Source: an uncultured Eubacteriales bacterium (GTDB lineage: Bacteria; Bacillota_A; Clostridia; Oscillospirales; Oscillospiraceae). From it: a DNA stretch of 9,743 nt. Shown one piece after another: positions 1-6,767 of the stretch. Numbering within the stretch: the stretch's first letter is position 1; each line of letters opens with the position of its first letter. Location: the NCBI GenBank assembly GCA_949739085.1, contig CATIYU010000318.1, positions 1-9,743 on the forward strand. Direction: 5' to 3'. Position numbers and translations under genes: made by a program. The notes beneath the pieces were generated by a model. It was not told the origin of the DNA. It was given only the letters and a program-made list of their open reading frames with translations, and searched no databases.

Positions 1-1
1 C

Positions 2-571
2 GCCTTTGCCGCGGCCTCCTCTCTGGAGTCCCGCATCATTTTGGACAAAACCGGCGCTGAGAAGCTGGTGGGTCGGGGCGACATGCTTTACCTACCGCTG
101 GGCTCCGGAAAGCCCACCCGGGTCCAGGGCTGCCTTATCACCGATGAGGAGGTGGCCCGGGTGGTGGAGTTTGTCAAGCAGGGAGGCACTGCCCAGTACG
201 ACGAGAGCGTACTCCACCAGATCGAGCAGAACGTGGCCGAAAAGGAGAAGGGTGCCAAGGGAGTGGGCGGCTCTGCCCCCGAGGATGTCTCTGATGAGTA
301 TGACGAGCTGCTGTCCGCCGCCATCGAGGTGGTGGTGGATACCGGCATGGCCAGTGTATCCATGCTCCAGCGGCGGCTGAAGCTGGGCTACTCCCGGGCC
401 GCCCGGCTGGTGGACCAGATGGAAGAGCGGGGAATCGTGGGCCCCTTTGAGGGGTCCAAGCCCCGGCAGCTGCTCATCACCAAGGCTCAGTGGCAGGAGA
501 TGCAGATGGGCGGAGCTCCGGTGCCGGAGAAGGAATGTACGGAGGACGATGTGCCTTGGGAGGAAGAATGA
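2..571 (+). CDS. ftsK: DNA translocase FtsK/SpoIIIE, C-terminal part (5' end outside window)
   Basis: This is the last 189 residues of a septal DNA translocase, the AAA+-like motor that pumps chromosome ends through the closing division or sporulation septum. The reading frame is open from the left edge, so the real start is off-window; the TTG at 41 is an internal codon. The segment SRIILDKTGAEKLVGRGDML followed by YLPLG is the conserved end of the motor domain. ITDEEVARVVEFVKQ comes next. After an acidic linker, residues from about 100 to 170 form the gamma winged-helix domain (DELLSAAIEVVVDTGMASVS, then LQRRLKLGYSRAARLVDQME), which in this family reads the polarity sequences that direct translocation. 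The C-terminus is acidic (ending DDVPWEEE). The stop codon overlaps the start of the next gene (ATGA), which implies translational coupling. FtsK and SpoIIIE cannot be told apart from this part alone. Confidence 0.95.
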   Translation, partial: AFAAASSLESRIILDKTGAEKLVGRGDMLYLPLGSGKPTRVQGCLITDEEVARVVEFVKQGGTAQYDESVLHQIEQNVAEKEKGAKGVGGSAPEDVSDEYDELLSAAIEVVVDTGMASVSMLQRRLKLGYSRAARLVDQMEERGIVGPFEGSKPRQLLITKAQWQEMQMGGAPVPEKECTEDDVPWEEE

Positions 572-1044
572 GTGGGAGATTTCGCCATATGGTCACCTTT
601 ATAGAGGACCCCCAGCGGCGGGAGGAGATCTCCCGGCAGATTCTGGAGGCCCTTCCGGACTGGTTCGGCCTGCCGGAGAGCACCGCCGCCTATGTACAGG
701 AGAGCCGGAACCAGCCCTTCTGGGCCGTCTTGGAGGACGGCGGGGCCCGGGGATTCCTTGCGCTGAAGGAGACAAGCCCCTACACGGCGGAACTGTGCGT
801 CATGGGCGTGCTACCGGAGTACCACCGCCAGGGAATTGGCCAGGCCCTCTTTGGGGCGTTCCGCCAATACGCGGAGGAACACGGCTACGCCTTCCTCCAG
901 GTCAAGACCGTCCGGGAGGGCTGCTACCGGGAGTACGACCAGACCATCGCTTTCTACCGGAGTCTGGGGTTCCGGGAGCTGGAGTGCTTCCCCACGCTGT
1001 GGGACCCGTGGAACCCCTGTCAGGTATTCGTGATGACGGTGTAA
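568..1044 (+). CDS. GNAT-family N-acetyltransferase
   Basis: A 158-residue GNAT-fold protein that should transfer an acetyl group from acetyl-CoA to an amine; the substrate cannot be predicted. The acetyl-CoA-binding motif A is visible at about residues 80-92 (GVLPEYHRQGIGQ, with the R/Q-x-x-G-x-G/A signature RQGIGQ), and the usual late motif FYRSLGF is at 129-135. Length is normal for a single-domain GNAT. The ATG at 568 overlaps the ftsK stop and is preceded by a GGGAGGA ribosome binding site about 4 bases away. The frame is open further upstream, but that part lies inside ftsK. The N-terminus (FIEDPQRREEISRQILEALP) resembles those of small-molecule or aminoglycoside-like acetyltransferases, but this is not specific. 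It is the second gene of the ftsK-rarA run. Confidence 0.88.
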   Translation: MSGRFRHMVTFIEDPQRREEISRQILEALPDWFGLPESTAAYVQESRNQPFWAVLEDGGARGFLALKETSPYTAELCVMGVLPEYHRQGIGQALFGAFRQYAEEHGYAFLQVKTVREGCYREYDQTIAFYRSLGFRELECFPTLWDPWNPCQVFVMTV

Positions 1045-1059
1045 GGGAGGCGGCAACCG

Positions 1060-1521
1060 GTGAAAATGCTGTTCAAGCAGCGCGTGTTCTCCTGGTTTGG
1101 CAGCTACGATATCTTCAACGAGGACGGACATACGCTCTTTACGGTGAAAGGCAAGCTCAGCTGGGGCCACTGTCTCCACGTTCTAAACGCAAACGGCGTC
1201 CATATTGGCACGGTCCAGCAGAAGAGCTCCTCTTTTATGCCCCAATTTGAGCTGTATGCCTACGGCGGATATCTGGGCTGCATCAAGCAGGAATTCACCC
1301 TGTTCGCCCCCAAGTTTTCCTTTGATTGCAGCGACTGGACTGTCAAGGGAAGTTGGACGCAATGGGACTACTCCATCGTCAGCCCCCGGCTGGGGCTTGT
1401 GGCGGCGGTCTGCAAGGTCCGCTTGAAGCTGGCGGAGGTCTACGCCATTGAGGTGGCAGACCCGGACAACGCCCTGTGCGTCCTGCTGGCGGTGTTGGCG
1501 GCCAGCGCCAGTAAATTCTAG
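1060..1521 (+). CDS. LURP-one-related / YxjI-like protein (tubby-like barrel)
   Basis: A 153-residue protein that reads as a LURP-one-related (YxjI) family member, a fold related to the tubby C-terminal beta-barrel. Its biochemical role in bacteria is not established. What is visible is a run of short beta strands with the family's typical phrases: a basic start (KMLFKQRVFSWFGSYDIFNE), the strand pair LFTVKGKLSW, then VHIGTVQQK, a strand repeat around LGCIKQEFTLFAPKFSF, and WTVKGSWTQWDYSI. The C-terminal stretch ALCVLLAVLAASAS is hydrophobic, like the buried helix threading the barrel. A GTG at 1060 is chosen because GGGAGG lies 9 bases upstream; an in-frame ATG at 1066 is the alternative. 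It sits 15 bases after the first GNAT gene. There are no catalytic residues to name. The family call rests on sequence feel rather than on a profile search. Confidence 0.72.
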   Translation: MKMLFKQRVFSWFGSYDIFNEDGHTLFTVKGKLSWGHCLHVLNANGVHIGTVQQKSSSFMPQFELYAYGGYLGCIKQEFTLFAPKFSFDCSDWTVKGSWTQWDYSIVSPRLGLVAAVCKVRLKLAEVYAIEVADPDNALCVLLAVLAASASKF

Positions 1522-1554
1522 GCCGCTGGTGCGCCTGGAAAGGAGTTTTTTGTC

Positions 1555-2070
1555 GTGAAAATTCAGAGAATCGAGACCCCCCGGCTGTACCTGCGGGGCT
1601 TTGAGCGGGATGACGCGGATTTCGCCATCAGCATCTGGAACGACCCGGAGATGGGCGAGTATCTGCTGGACGAGACCATGGAGACGGTCAGCGACGAATA
1701 CCGCCGGGAGATTCAGCAGCTGGGGGACGACGGGGAATGCTGCTATCTTATCGCCGAATCCAAGGCCACCGGCGGACGCATCGGCACATGCAGCTTCATC
1801 CCCAGTGGGGACGGCGCGGTGTACGACCTCGCCTACTGCGTCCATAAGGAGTTCTGGCGGCAGGGCTACGCCACGGAGATGGTCCAGGGGATGCTGGACT
1901 ATGCCAGGAGCCAGGGCGCACAAAAGGCCACTATCTTCATTTTCAGCGAGAATCCCGGCTCCAACGCCGTCGCCAGGAAGTTCGGCTTCCAGGTCGTAGA
2001 AACCCTTATGAAGAAAAAACGGGGCACAGACCGGGAAATCATCGATTACAAATACGAATTAAAGTTGTAA
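1555..2070 (+). CDS. GNAT acetyltransferase, RimJ/RimL type
   Basis: A 171-residue acetyltransferase of the RimJ/RimL-like GNAT branch, whose members acetylate protein N-termini or small amines using acetyl-CoA. The characteristic N-terminus is present (IETPRLYLRGFERDDADF, the 'T-x-R-L-x-L-R' opening). The acetyl-CoA loop is at residues 102-107 (RQGYAT) in the context VHKEFWRQGYATEMVQGML, and the closing motif NPGSNAVARKFGF is at 133-145. Translation starts at a GTG with GGAAAGGAG 9 bases upstream. It differs from the other GNAT in this run, so the two are not recent duplicates. It lies 33 bases after the LURP-one-like gene and 25 bases before rarA. The target is unknown; a role modifying ribosomal proteins is known for RimJ/RimL but is only a guess here. 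Confidence 0.88.
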   Translation: MKIQRIETPRLYLRGFERDDADFAISIWNDPEMGEYLLDETMETVSDEYRREIQQLGDDGECCYLIAESKATGGRIGTCSFIPSGDGAVYDLAYCVHKEFWRQGYATEMVQGMLDYARSQGAQKATIFIFSENPGSNAVARKFGFQVVETLMKKKRGTDREIIDYKYELKL

Positions 2071-2095
2071 AATATACCGAAAGGAGTGACCGCCC

Positions 2096-3364
2096 GTGGA
2101 CCGTCCCCTGGCGGACCGCATCCGCCCTCAGACTTTAGAGGAGGTGGTGGGGCAGAAGCACCTTCTGGGCCCTGGCGCGTTGCTGCGCCGGTTCATCGAA
2201 AAGGGCACCGACGCCAACATGGTCTTCTATGGCCCTTCCGGCACCGGCAAGACCACCATCGCCAACATCATTGCCAAGCGCACCCACCGGACCCTGTACC
2301 GCCTCAACGCCACCACCGCCTCCCTACAGGACGTGCGGGACATCATAGCGGACGTGGGCACCCTGATGGCTCCGGGCGGCGTGCTGCTGTATCTGGATGA
2401 GATCCAGTACTTCAACAAGAAGCAGCAGCAGTCCCTGCTGGAGTTTATGGAAAACGGCTCCATCACCCTCATTGCCTCCACCACAGAGAACCCCTATTTC
2501 TACGTCTACGCCGCCCTGCTCAGCCGCAGCACAGTCTTTGAGTTCAAGCCCGTCCCCGCCGCCGACGTGGGGCCCGCCGTAGAACGGGCCCTGTCCCTGG
2601 TGAAGGAAGAGAGTCCCCTGCCTCTGGAGTGGGAGGAGGGGGTTCCGGACTACATTTCCCACGCCTGCGGCGGGGACGTGCGCAAGGCCATGAACGCGGT
2701 GGAGCTGCTGTACGAGGCGGCCCAGCCCCAGAACGGGACGTTGCGGATGACCATGGCCGACGCGGAGCAGGTGTCCCAGCGCAGCGCCATGCGCTACGAC
2801 CGGGGCGGCGACGCCATGTACGACATGGCCTCCGCGCTGATGAAGTCTCTGCGGGGCAGCGACCCGGACGCCGCTCTCCACTACCTGGCCCGCTTCCTGG
2901 AGGCCGGGGACCTCATCACCCCCTGCCGCCGCCTGCTCTGCTCCGCCAGCGAGGACGTGGGAATGGCCTATCCGCAGGCGGTCCCCATTGTGAAAGCCTG
3001 CGTGGACACCGCCATGCAGCTGGGACTGCCGGAGGCCCAGCTGCCCCTTGCTCAGGCGGCGGTGCTGCTGGCCACCGCACCGAAATCCAACAGCGTGATT
3101 TCCGCCATCGGCGCGGCGTGGCAGGATGTCAAGCGGGGCCGCACCGGTGCTGTCCCTAGGGAGCTGCAAAATGTCCACGCCGACACCACCGGCCAGGAGC
3201 GGGAGCAGGGCTACCTCTACCCCCACGACTTTCCCGGCCACTGGGTCCAACAGCAGTATCTGCCCAGCGAGCTGGCGGGGCGCGTCTACTACCAGTACGG
3301 GGACAACAAGACCGAACAGGCCGCCCGGGCCTACTGGGAAAAAATCAAGGGTGACTCTAGGTAA
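2096..3364 (+). CDS. rarA: Replication-associated recombination protein A (AAA+ ATPase RarA/MgsA)
   Basis: A 422-residue AAA+ ATPase of the RarA/MgsA/WRNIP1 family, which works as a tetramer at stalled replication forks and is related to clamp-loader ATPases. The order is typical. The N-terminal box is LADRIRPQTLEEVVGQKHLL. Walker A is GPSGTGKT at residues 46-53, Walker B is LLYLDEI at about 97-103, sensor 1 is in STTENP at about 128-133, and the arginine-finger segment LLSRS is at 141-145. A lid region (CGGDVRKAMNAVELL) follows, then the MgsA tetramerisation domain ending in YLYPHDFPGHWVQQQYLP. Length is normal. A GTG start is used, with AAAGGAG about 10 bases upstream. After Walker B the sequence reads DEIQYFNKKQQ where many relatives have DEIHRFNKxQQ, a mild variation. 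It is the last gene of the plus-strand run and converges on the S1 gene, only 11 bases away. Confidence 0.96.
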   Translation: MDRPLADRIRPQTLEEVVGQKHLLGPGALLRRFIEKGTDANMVFYGPSGTGKTTIANIIAKRTHRTLYRLNATTASLQDVRDIIADVGTLMAPGGVLLYLDEIQYFNKKQQQSLLEFMENGSITLIASTTENPYFYVYAALLSRSTVFEFKPVPAADVGPAVERALSLVKEESPLPLEWEEGVPDYISHACGGDVRKAMNAVELLYEAAQPQNGTLRMTMADAEQVSQRSAMRYDRGGDAMYDMASALMKSLRGSDPDAALHYLARFLEAGDLITPCRRLLCSASEDVGMAYPQAVPIVKACVDTAMQLGLPEAQLPLAQAAVLLATAPKSNSVISAIGAAWQDVKRGRTGAVPRELQNVHADTTGQEREQGYLYPHDFPGHWVQQQYLPSELAGRVYYQYGDNKTEQAARAYWEKIKGDSR

Positions 3365-3375
3365 TCTGAAACTGA

Positions 3376-4257
3376 TTAATATGTCCAGTTTTCTATGCTG
3401 CCATCGGTTGTAAAATAATGCCAGTCTACTGGCTCCTCTGCGGGCCCCAGATTCTCGATAACCTGCAATTTGATCTTCCGGGTGTCGGGCCGGATAGATT
3501 TGATGTACACGCTTACCGCGTCTCCAGGGGCCAGGTCCTCCCGCCAGTCGCACAGCCCAGACAGGTTGGGGGCCAGCTCGATAAAGATCCCGTAGTCCCG
3601 CACCCCCCGGACGACCCCGGTCACCGCGTCCCCGGGAGCGAAGGCGGCGGCGTTCTCCAGCCAGCTACCCAGCAGCTCCTTGTGGGAGAGGTAGAAGCGG
3701 CAGCCCGGCGCGTCCACATCCGTCACCACCGCCAGAATATCCTGCCCCACCCGAAACCGGGCGTCGGGGTGGGGGATGCGGGAAACAGAGATATTCTCCA
3801 GGGGGATGAGGCTGGTCACGCCGCACCCCAGGTCTACAAACGCGCCGAATTTCTCCAGATGGGTCACCCGGGCCGGAAGAATAGTCCCCGGTGTGCTGTG
3901 CTCCAGCAGCCAGGCAATGGCCTGCTCCTGGGCGGCCCGGCGGGAGAGAGTAAGGCGGGGTCTGCCGCCACCGTCCACCTTGATGTCCGTGATGGTGAAG
4001 CAGGTAGGCTTCCCCACCCGGGAGAGGACGGCGATGTCGCGCTCTGAACCGCTGATGGCGGGATGGATGACGTCGGACCGGGGTATGGTCCCCTCGTAGC
4101 CGCCAAAGCGGAGCGCCAGGTCCCTCCTGGCCCCGCACCGGACCGCCACCCCCTCCAGCACCGTCTGGCTGTCCATCGCCTCCTGGAGGGTGCTGATGCT
4201 TTGATGTTCCGGAAACAGAGGGCCTACGCCCTCCGGCAAATATTCATTTCTGCGCAA
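3376..4257 (-). CDS. S1 RNA-binding repeat protein (often annotated ribosomal protein S1-like)
   Basis: A protein of about 293 residues made of S1/OB-fold RNA-binding repeats. Two clear S1 repeats are at about residues 124-194 (GTILPARVTHLEKFGAFVDL, then GVTSLIPLENIS) and 208-268 (GDAVTGVVRGVRDYGIFIEL, then LSGLCDW). A more divergent S1-like unit precedes them (ILSRVGKP-type segment, GYEGTIPRSD). Such free-standing proteins in Clostridia probably bind mRNA or the ribosome, but the precise role is not settled. The start is uncertain. The frame stays open into the divergent DUF951 gene. The conserved-looking N-terminus NEYLPEG argues for the TTG at 4257, with a distant AGGA. The ATG at 4176 has AGGAGG only 2 bases away and would remove that N-terminus. 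It is convergent with rarA, with no obvious terminator between them. Confidence 0.8.
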   Translation of the reverse strand: MRRNEYLPEGVGPLFPEHQSISTLQEAMDSQTVLEGVAVRCGARRDLALRFGGYEGTIPRSDVIHPAISGSERDIAVLSRVGKPTCFTITDIKVDGGGRPRLTLSRRAAQEQAIAWLLEHSTPGTILPARVTHLEKFGAFVDLGCGVTSLIPLENISVSRIPHPDARFRVGQDILAVVTDVDAPGCRFYLSHKELLGSWLENAAAFAPGDAVTGVVRGVRDYGIFIELAPNLSGLCDWREDLAPGDAVSVYIKSIRPDTRKIKLQVIENLGPAEEPVDWHYFTTDGSIENWTY

Positions 4258-4261
4258 AGGA

Positions 4262-4298
4262 ATACACCGTCCTATCTTTTCTTGATAGGACAGTGTAT
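4262..4298 (-). repeat. Near-perfect 15-bp hairpin in the S1-gene leader
   Basis: The arms at 4262-4276 and 4284-4298 are inverted repeats (GTCCTATC / GATAGGAC cores flanked by ATACAC / GTGTAT) around a 7-base loop. The single non-Watson-Crick position is C with A in plus-strand RNA but U with G in minus-strand RNA, so the hairpin is uninterrupted only in the transcript that leads into the S1 gene. No U-run follows on either strand, so it is not a classical terminator. It ends 4 bases before the preferred TTG start of the S1 gene and lies about 43 bases upstream of the DUF951 start. Confidence 0.75.
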
Positions 4299-4341
4299 GC
4301 GGCGTGGTGCTTGACCGTTGAGAAAATGAGGTGATTTTTCT

Positions 4342-4533
4342 GTGGAGCTGAAGATTAACCAGCGGGTGGAGCTGAAAAAACAGCACCCCTGCGGCAGCAA
4401 AATCTGGACCATTCTGCGGGTGGGCATGGACATTAAGCTGCGCTGCGAGGGATGTGGGCACGAGTTAATGCTGCCAAGAAGCAAGGCCGAGAAGGCCATC
4501 AAAAAAATTCTCAGTGAGGAGGACGGCAAATGA
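4342..4533 (+). CDS. DUF951 family protein (YyzM-like)
   Basis: A 63-residue protein of the DUF951 family, small conserved Firmicute proteins of unknown function (YyzM in Bacillus). The family signature is easy to see: KKQHPCGSK, then W-x-I-x-R-x-GMDIKLRC, then EGCGHELMLPR. The C-P-C-G-type cysteines at about residues 17, 35 and 38 suggest a possible metal site, which is inference. It starts with GTG at 4342 with GAGGTGAT about 7 bases upstream. It diverges from the S1 gene across about 85 bases. Its stop overlaps the start of the 31-residue membrane protein (ATGA), so the two are likely translated together. No convincing promoter was picked out upstream; TTGACC at 4311 lacks a matching -10. 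Confidence 0.9.
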   Translation: MELKINQRVELKKQHPCGSKIWTILRVGMDIKLRCEGCGHELMLPRSKAEKAIKKILSEEDGK

Positions 4534-4625
4534 ATCCTAAGTGGGTAAAGATCATCTCCCGGGCCATTATCGGCCTGCTGGTTCTGACCATGCTGGCGGG
4601 GCTAATTCTGCCGATTTTCAGCTGA
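4530..4625 (+). CDS. 31-residue single-span membrane miniprotein (Prli42-like layout)
   Basis: A very short gene of 31 codons plus stop, starting at an ATG that overlaps the DUF951 stop. GAGGAGG lies 7 bases upstream, a strong ribosome binding site that argues the gene is real. The protein opens with a short basic stretch (MNPKWVKIISR) followed by one hydrophobic span (AIIGLLVLTMLAGLILPIFS) that runs to the C-terminus. A membrane protein with the basic end inside is expected. Its size and layout recall Prli42, the 31-residue Listeria miniprotein that tethers the stressosome to the membrane, but no stressosome genes are in view and the resemblance may be generic. I do not recognise it with certainty. 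A terminator-like hairpin follows the stop within about 20 bases. Confidence 0.75.
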   Translation: MNPKWVKIISRAIIGLLVLTMLAGLILPIFS

Positions 4626-4646
4626 TAAAACGGCTGAAAACCGTAC

Positions 4647-4716
4647 CCCCGCTTGCCGCAGCGTCCGGTTCGCCCTCCAGGCGGACCACGCTTTGCAGCA
4701 AGCGGGGTATTTTCAT
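4647..4716. terminator. Long imperfect hairpin between convergent genes, probable bidirectional terminator
   Basis: Outer arms CCCCGCTTGC (4647-4656) and GCAAGCGGGG (4698-4707) pair over 10 bp. Inside are further pairs (GCA/TGC, then GTCCG at 4663-4667 with CGGAC at 4682-4686). The plus strand continues into TATTTTCATTTC; the minus strand continues into GTACGGTTTTC. It sits between the miniprotein stop and the chemotaxis gene stop, so it could end both transcripts. The U-tracts are interrupted, so strength is uncertain. Confidence 0.6.
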
Positions 4717-4731
4717 TTCTTTACCGGAAAA

Positions 4732-6411
4732 TTAACCGTTTATCCGCCGGAGCCGGAACGCCGAGACCAACTGTTTGAGCACGCCGGACTGGGCGCTGAG
4801 CTGTTCGCTGGTCGCCGCGCTCTCCTCTGCGGTGGCGGAGTTGGTCTGCACCACATTGGAGATCTGGTTTACCTGGGACTGAACCTGCCCGGCGGCTTCC
4901 GCCTGGACCTGGGTGTCCGCAGCAATGCCGTTGATAGTCCGCACAATCCCCTGGGACTGCTCCACCACTCCCGCCAACTGCTTGGCGGTGACGTTGGCGA
5001 TGTTGGTGCCCTGCTCCACCGCAGCGACCGACCTCTCAATTAAGGCAGCGGTGGACTGGGACGCCTCCGCGCTCTTGCTGGCCAGGTTACGGACCTCGTC
5101 GGCCACCACGGAAAAGCCCTTCCCCGCCGCACCGGCCCGGGCCGCCTCCACCGCCGCGTTCAGGGCGAGGATGTTGGTCTGGAAGGCAATGTCCTCAATA
5201 GCCTTAATAATTTTGCTGATCTCGTTAGAGCTGTCGTTGATCTCGCCCATGGCGGCGATCATCTCCTGCATCTTCTGGTTGCTCTCCGTGAGCTGAAGGC
5301 CCATCTCTCCCACCTGCTCCCGGGCGTGCTGGGCGTTCTCCGCCGTCTGTTTGATACGGTCAGAGACCTCCCGCATGGTGGCCTCCAGATCCTCCACCGC
5401 GCCGGTCTGCTCCACCGCGCCCTGGCTGAGGGCCTGGGAGGCGGTGGACATCTGGTCCGCACCGTTGGCCACATGCTCAGAGCTGGCCACAATCTGGCCG
5501 ATGGTGGTGTTAAGCTTCTGGAGGATGTCGTTCAGGGAGGAGCGGATCGACGCGAAATCGCCCACATACTCCTGGGTGATCTGGGCGGTCAGGTCGCCTC
5601 TGGCAATGGCCTCCAGCAGGCCCGAGATCTCTCCGATGTAACTGCGCAGGCGGTGGATGGTGCCGTCAAAGCTCCGGGCCAGGAGGCCGATCTCGTCGTC
5701 GGAATCAATGTTCACCGCCATGGTCTGATGCTCGTGTAGGCCCAGGTCCCCCTGCTCCAGGGTCTGCGCCATGACCGTCAGGCGGAAAAGGGGCCGAGAA
5801 ACAGCCTGCATGATGTAAGCGCCCACTACCATAATCCCCAGAATGACAAGCACCACTCCGGTCAGGCAGGAGAGCAGCATCGTCAGGTTAATCTGCCCTG
5901 TGGCCTCGGTCATGGAGATTCCGGAAAAAATCAGGCCGTCCACCTGGCCGTTGGCATCTCGGGTGGGCACATAGGAGCACAGATGGACCTCCCCCAGGAT
6001 ATTGGCCCGGCCCACGTAGGTCTGCCCCTGTTCCAGCACGATTTTCGCCACATCACTGGCGAGACGGGTACCTACTGCCCGCTGTCCATCCTGCTGGATG
6101 GTGGTATAGGCTCGCTGGTCCCCGTGAAAGATTGTAAATTCGTGGCCCATCTGCTTTTTGAGCTCGTCCAAAAGAGCTGTCTTGTCCTCCGGACCGTCGT
6201 AGTTGGACAGCTCATAGGCCAGCATATTGGTGCCACTGATGCACTGACTCTGCATCATGGACATGGTCAGGCGGTAAAACATCAGAACGCACAGCGCCAC
6301 CACAACGGTAATGCTCACGCCCAGCATTGCCGCCACCAGGTTTCCTACCTTGCGGCCAATGCGCTTCGTTTTTCCCTGCCCTCTTTTCCCTCGCGCATGG
6401 TTCGCTTCCAT
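4732..6411 (-). CDS. Methyl-accepting chemotaxis protein
   Basis: A 559-residue membrane chemoreceptor that senses an external or periplasm-side signal and controls the CheA kinase. The N-terminus is basic, then TM1 lies at about 23-46. A roughly 130-residue outer sensor region follows (47-175, probably a small single-Cache fold), then TM2 at about 176-201 and a HAMP domain at 202-256 (ending in the [11 protein letters not shown] stretch). A second HAMP-like helix pair is at 257-310. The rest is a long coiled coil with the highly conserved hairpin tip [20 protein letters not shown] at 406-425 followed by [15 protein letters not shown]. Methylation-type stretches such as [12 protein letters not shown] are present near the end. 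There is no C-terminal CheR/CheB-docking pentapeptide. An ATG start with AGGAG 9 bases upstream is used. No other chemotaxis or flagellar gene is in view, and the ligand is unknown. Confidence 0.97.
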   Translation of the reverse strand: MEANHARGKRGQGKTKRIGRKVGNLVAAMLGVSITVVVALCVLMFYRLTMSMMQSQCISGTNMLAYELSNYDGPEDKTALLDELKKQMGHEFTIFHGDQRAYTTIQQDGQRAVGTRLASDVAKIVLEQGQTYVGRANILGEVHLCSYVPTRDANGQVDGLIFSGISMTEATGQINLTMLLSCLTGVVLVILGIMVVGAYIMQAVSRPLFRLTVMAQTLEQGDLGLHEHQTMAVNIDSDDEIGLLARSFDGTIHRLRSYIGEISGLLEAIARGDLTAQITQEYVGDFASIRSSLNDILQKLNTTIGQIVASSEHVANGADQMSTASQALSQGAVEQTGAVEDLEATMREVSDRIKQTAENAQHAREQVGEMGLQLTESNQKMQEMIAAMGEINDSSNEISKIIKAIEDIAFQTNILALNAAVEAARAGAAGKGFSVVADEVRNLASKSAEASQSTAALIERSVAAVEQGTNIANVTAKQLAGVVEQSQGIVRTINGIAADTQVQAEAAGQVQSQVNQISNVVQTNSATAEESAATSEQLSAQSGVLKQLVSAFRLRRING

Positions 6412-6462
6412 ATCGTCTCACTCCTATTTTATTTTTGGGTAAAAGTATATGGACCTCCGCCC

Positions 6463-6490
6463 ATACCGGCTTACATTTTAAGAAATTTTA
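6463..6490 (-). promoter_or_regulatory. Sigma-28/SigD-like promoter of the chemotaxis gene
   Basis: On the minus strand TAAAATTT (6490-6483), a 12-base spacer and GCCGGTAT (6470-6463) match the flagellar/chemotaxis sigma pattern TAAAGTTT-N11-GCCGATAA closely. The start point would fall about 45 bases before the ATG at 6411. A TATACT at 6449-6444 could instead be a SigA -10, but it has no good -35. Confidence 0.55.
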
Positions 6491-6707
6491 ACCAGTAAAG
6501 CAAGTTATGTTTTTCATAAAAACAGAGGGAAACGTCCCCGGTCAAATTGGTTAGTTTGTGCAAACAAAGAAATTTACATGCAGAAAAACCAGGTTTTTTC
6601 CACAAAAAGGCCGCTATCTGAAACTCTTTTCTGTTAAATCCCTTGCAGCTGTAGCAGAGTCCCGAGACAGCGCCGCCGGTGGGACGCTATCTCTCTCAAA
6701 ACAGATG
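6491..6707. other. Non-coding stretch with three small palindromes
   Basis: No convincing gene lies here; a plus-strand open frame across the region has no ribosome binding site and runs antisense into the next gene. The stretch is AT-richer than its surroundings and holds three short perfect inverted repeats: GTTTTT-cat-AAAAAC (6509-6523), GTTTG-tg-CAAAC (6554-6565) and AAAAACC-a-GGTTTTT (6584-6598). They could be regulator-binding sites for the chemotaxis promoter downstream on the minus strand. From 6660 to 6690 a GTCCC/GGGAC pair could form a weak stem. No known riboswitch is recognisable. Confidence 0.4.
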
Positions 6708-6755
6708 AAAAAAGCCCTGTCTGAGGGCCTCTCGGGGTGCCAGACAGGTTTTTTT
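6708..6755. terminator. Bidirectional rho-independent terminator
   Basis: CCTGTCTG (6716-6723) pairs with CAGACAGG (6741-6748). A run of seven T follows on the plus strand (6749-6755) and six A precede (6708-6713), so minus-strand RNA also ends in a U-run. It lies 13 bases past the stop of the minus-strand membrane-anchored protein gene and should terminate it. Confidence 0.88.
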
Positions 6756-6767
6756 ATGCTCTTTTAC

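Noticed and set aside
1183..1923. Minus-strand open frame opposite the LURP-one-like and GNAT genes (246 residues)
   Set aside because: It spans two well-supported plus-strand genes and their gap, has no ribosome binding site and shows no recognisable domain.
2324..3553. Long minus-strand open frame opposite rarA (409 residues)
   Set aside because: It is antisense to a clear rarA gene, is rich in G, H, Q and R as mirrored GC-rich codons are, and has no family motifs.
3418..4047. Plus-strand open frame of 209 residues
   Set aside because: It is the mirror of the S1-repeat gene; the minus strand has clear S1 motifs.
4224..4247. Eight-codon minus-strand frame starting ATG AAT ATT overlapping the S1 N-terminus
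   Set aside because: It has no ribosome binding site of its own; listed only as part of the start-codon puzzle, not as a gene.
6655..6700. Possible cyclic-di-GMP riboswitch because of a GGTGGGACGC segment upstream of a chemoreceptor
   Set aside because: The other conserved parts (the GGCAAACC region and the tetraloop/receptor pair) are missing on both strands, so the match is chance.
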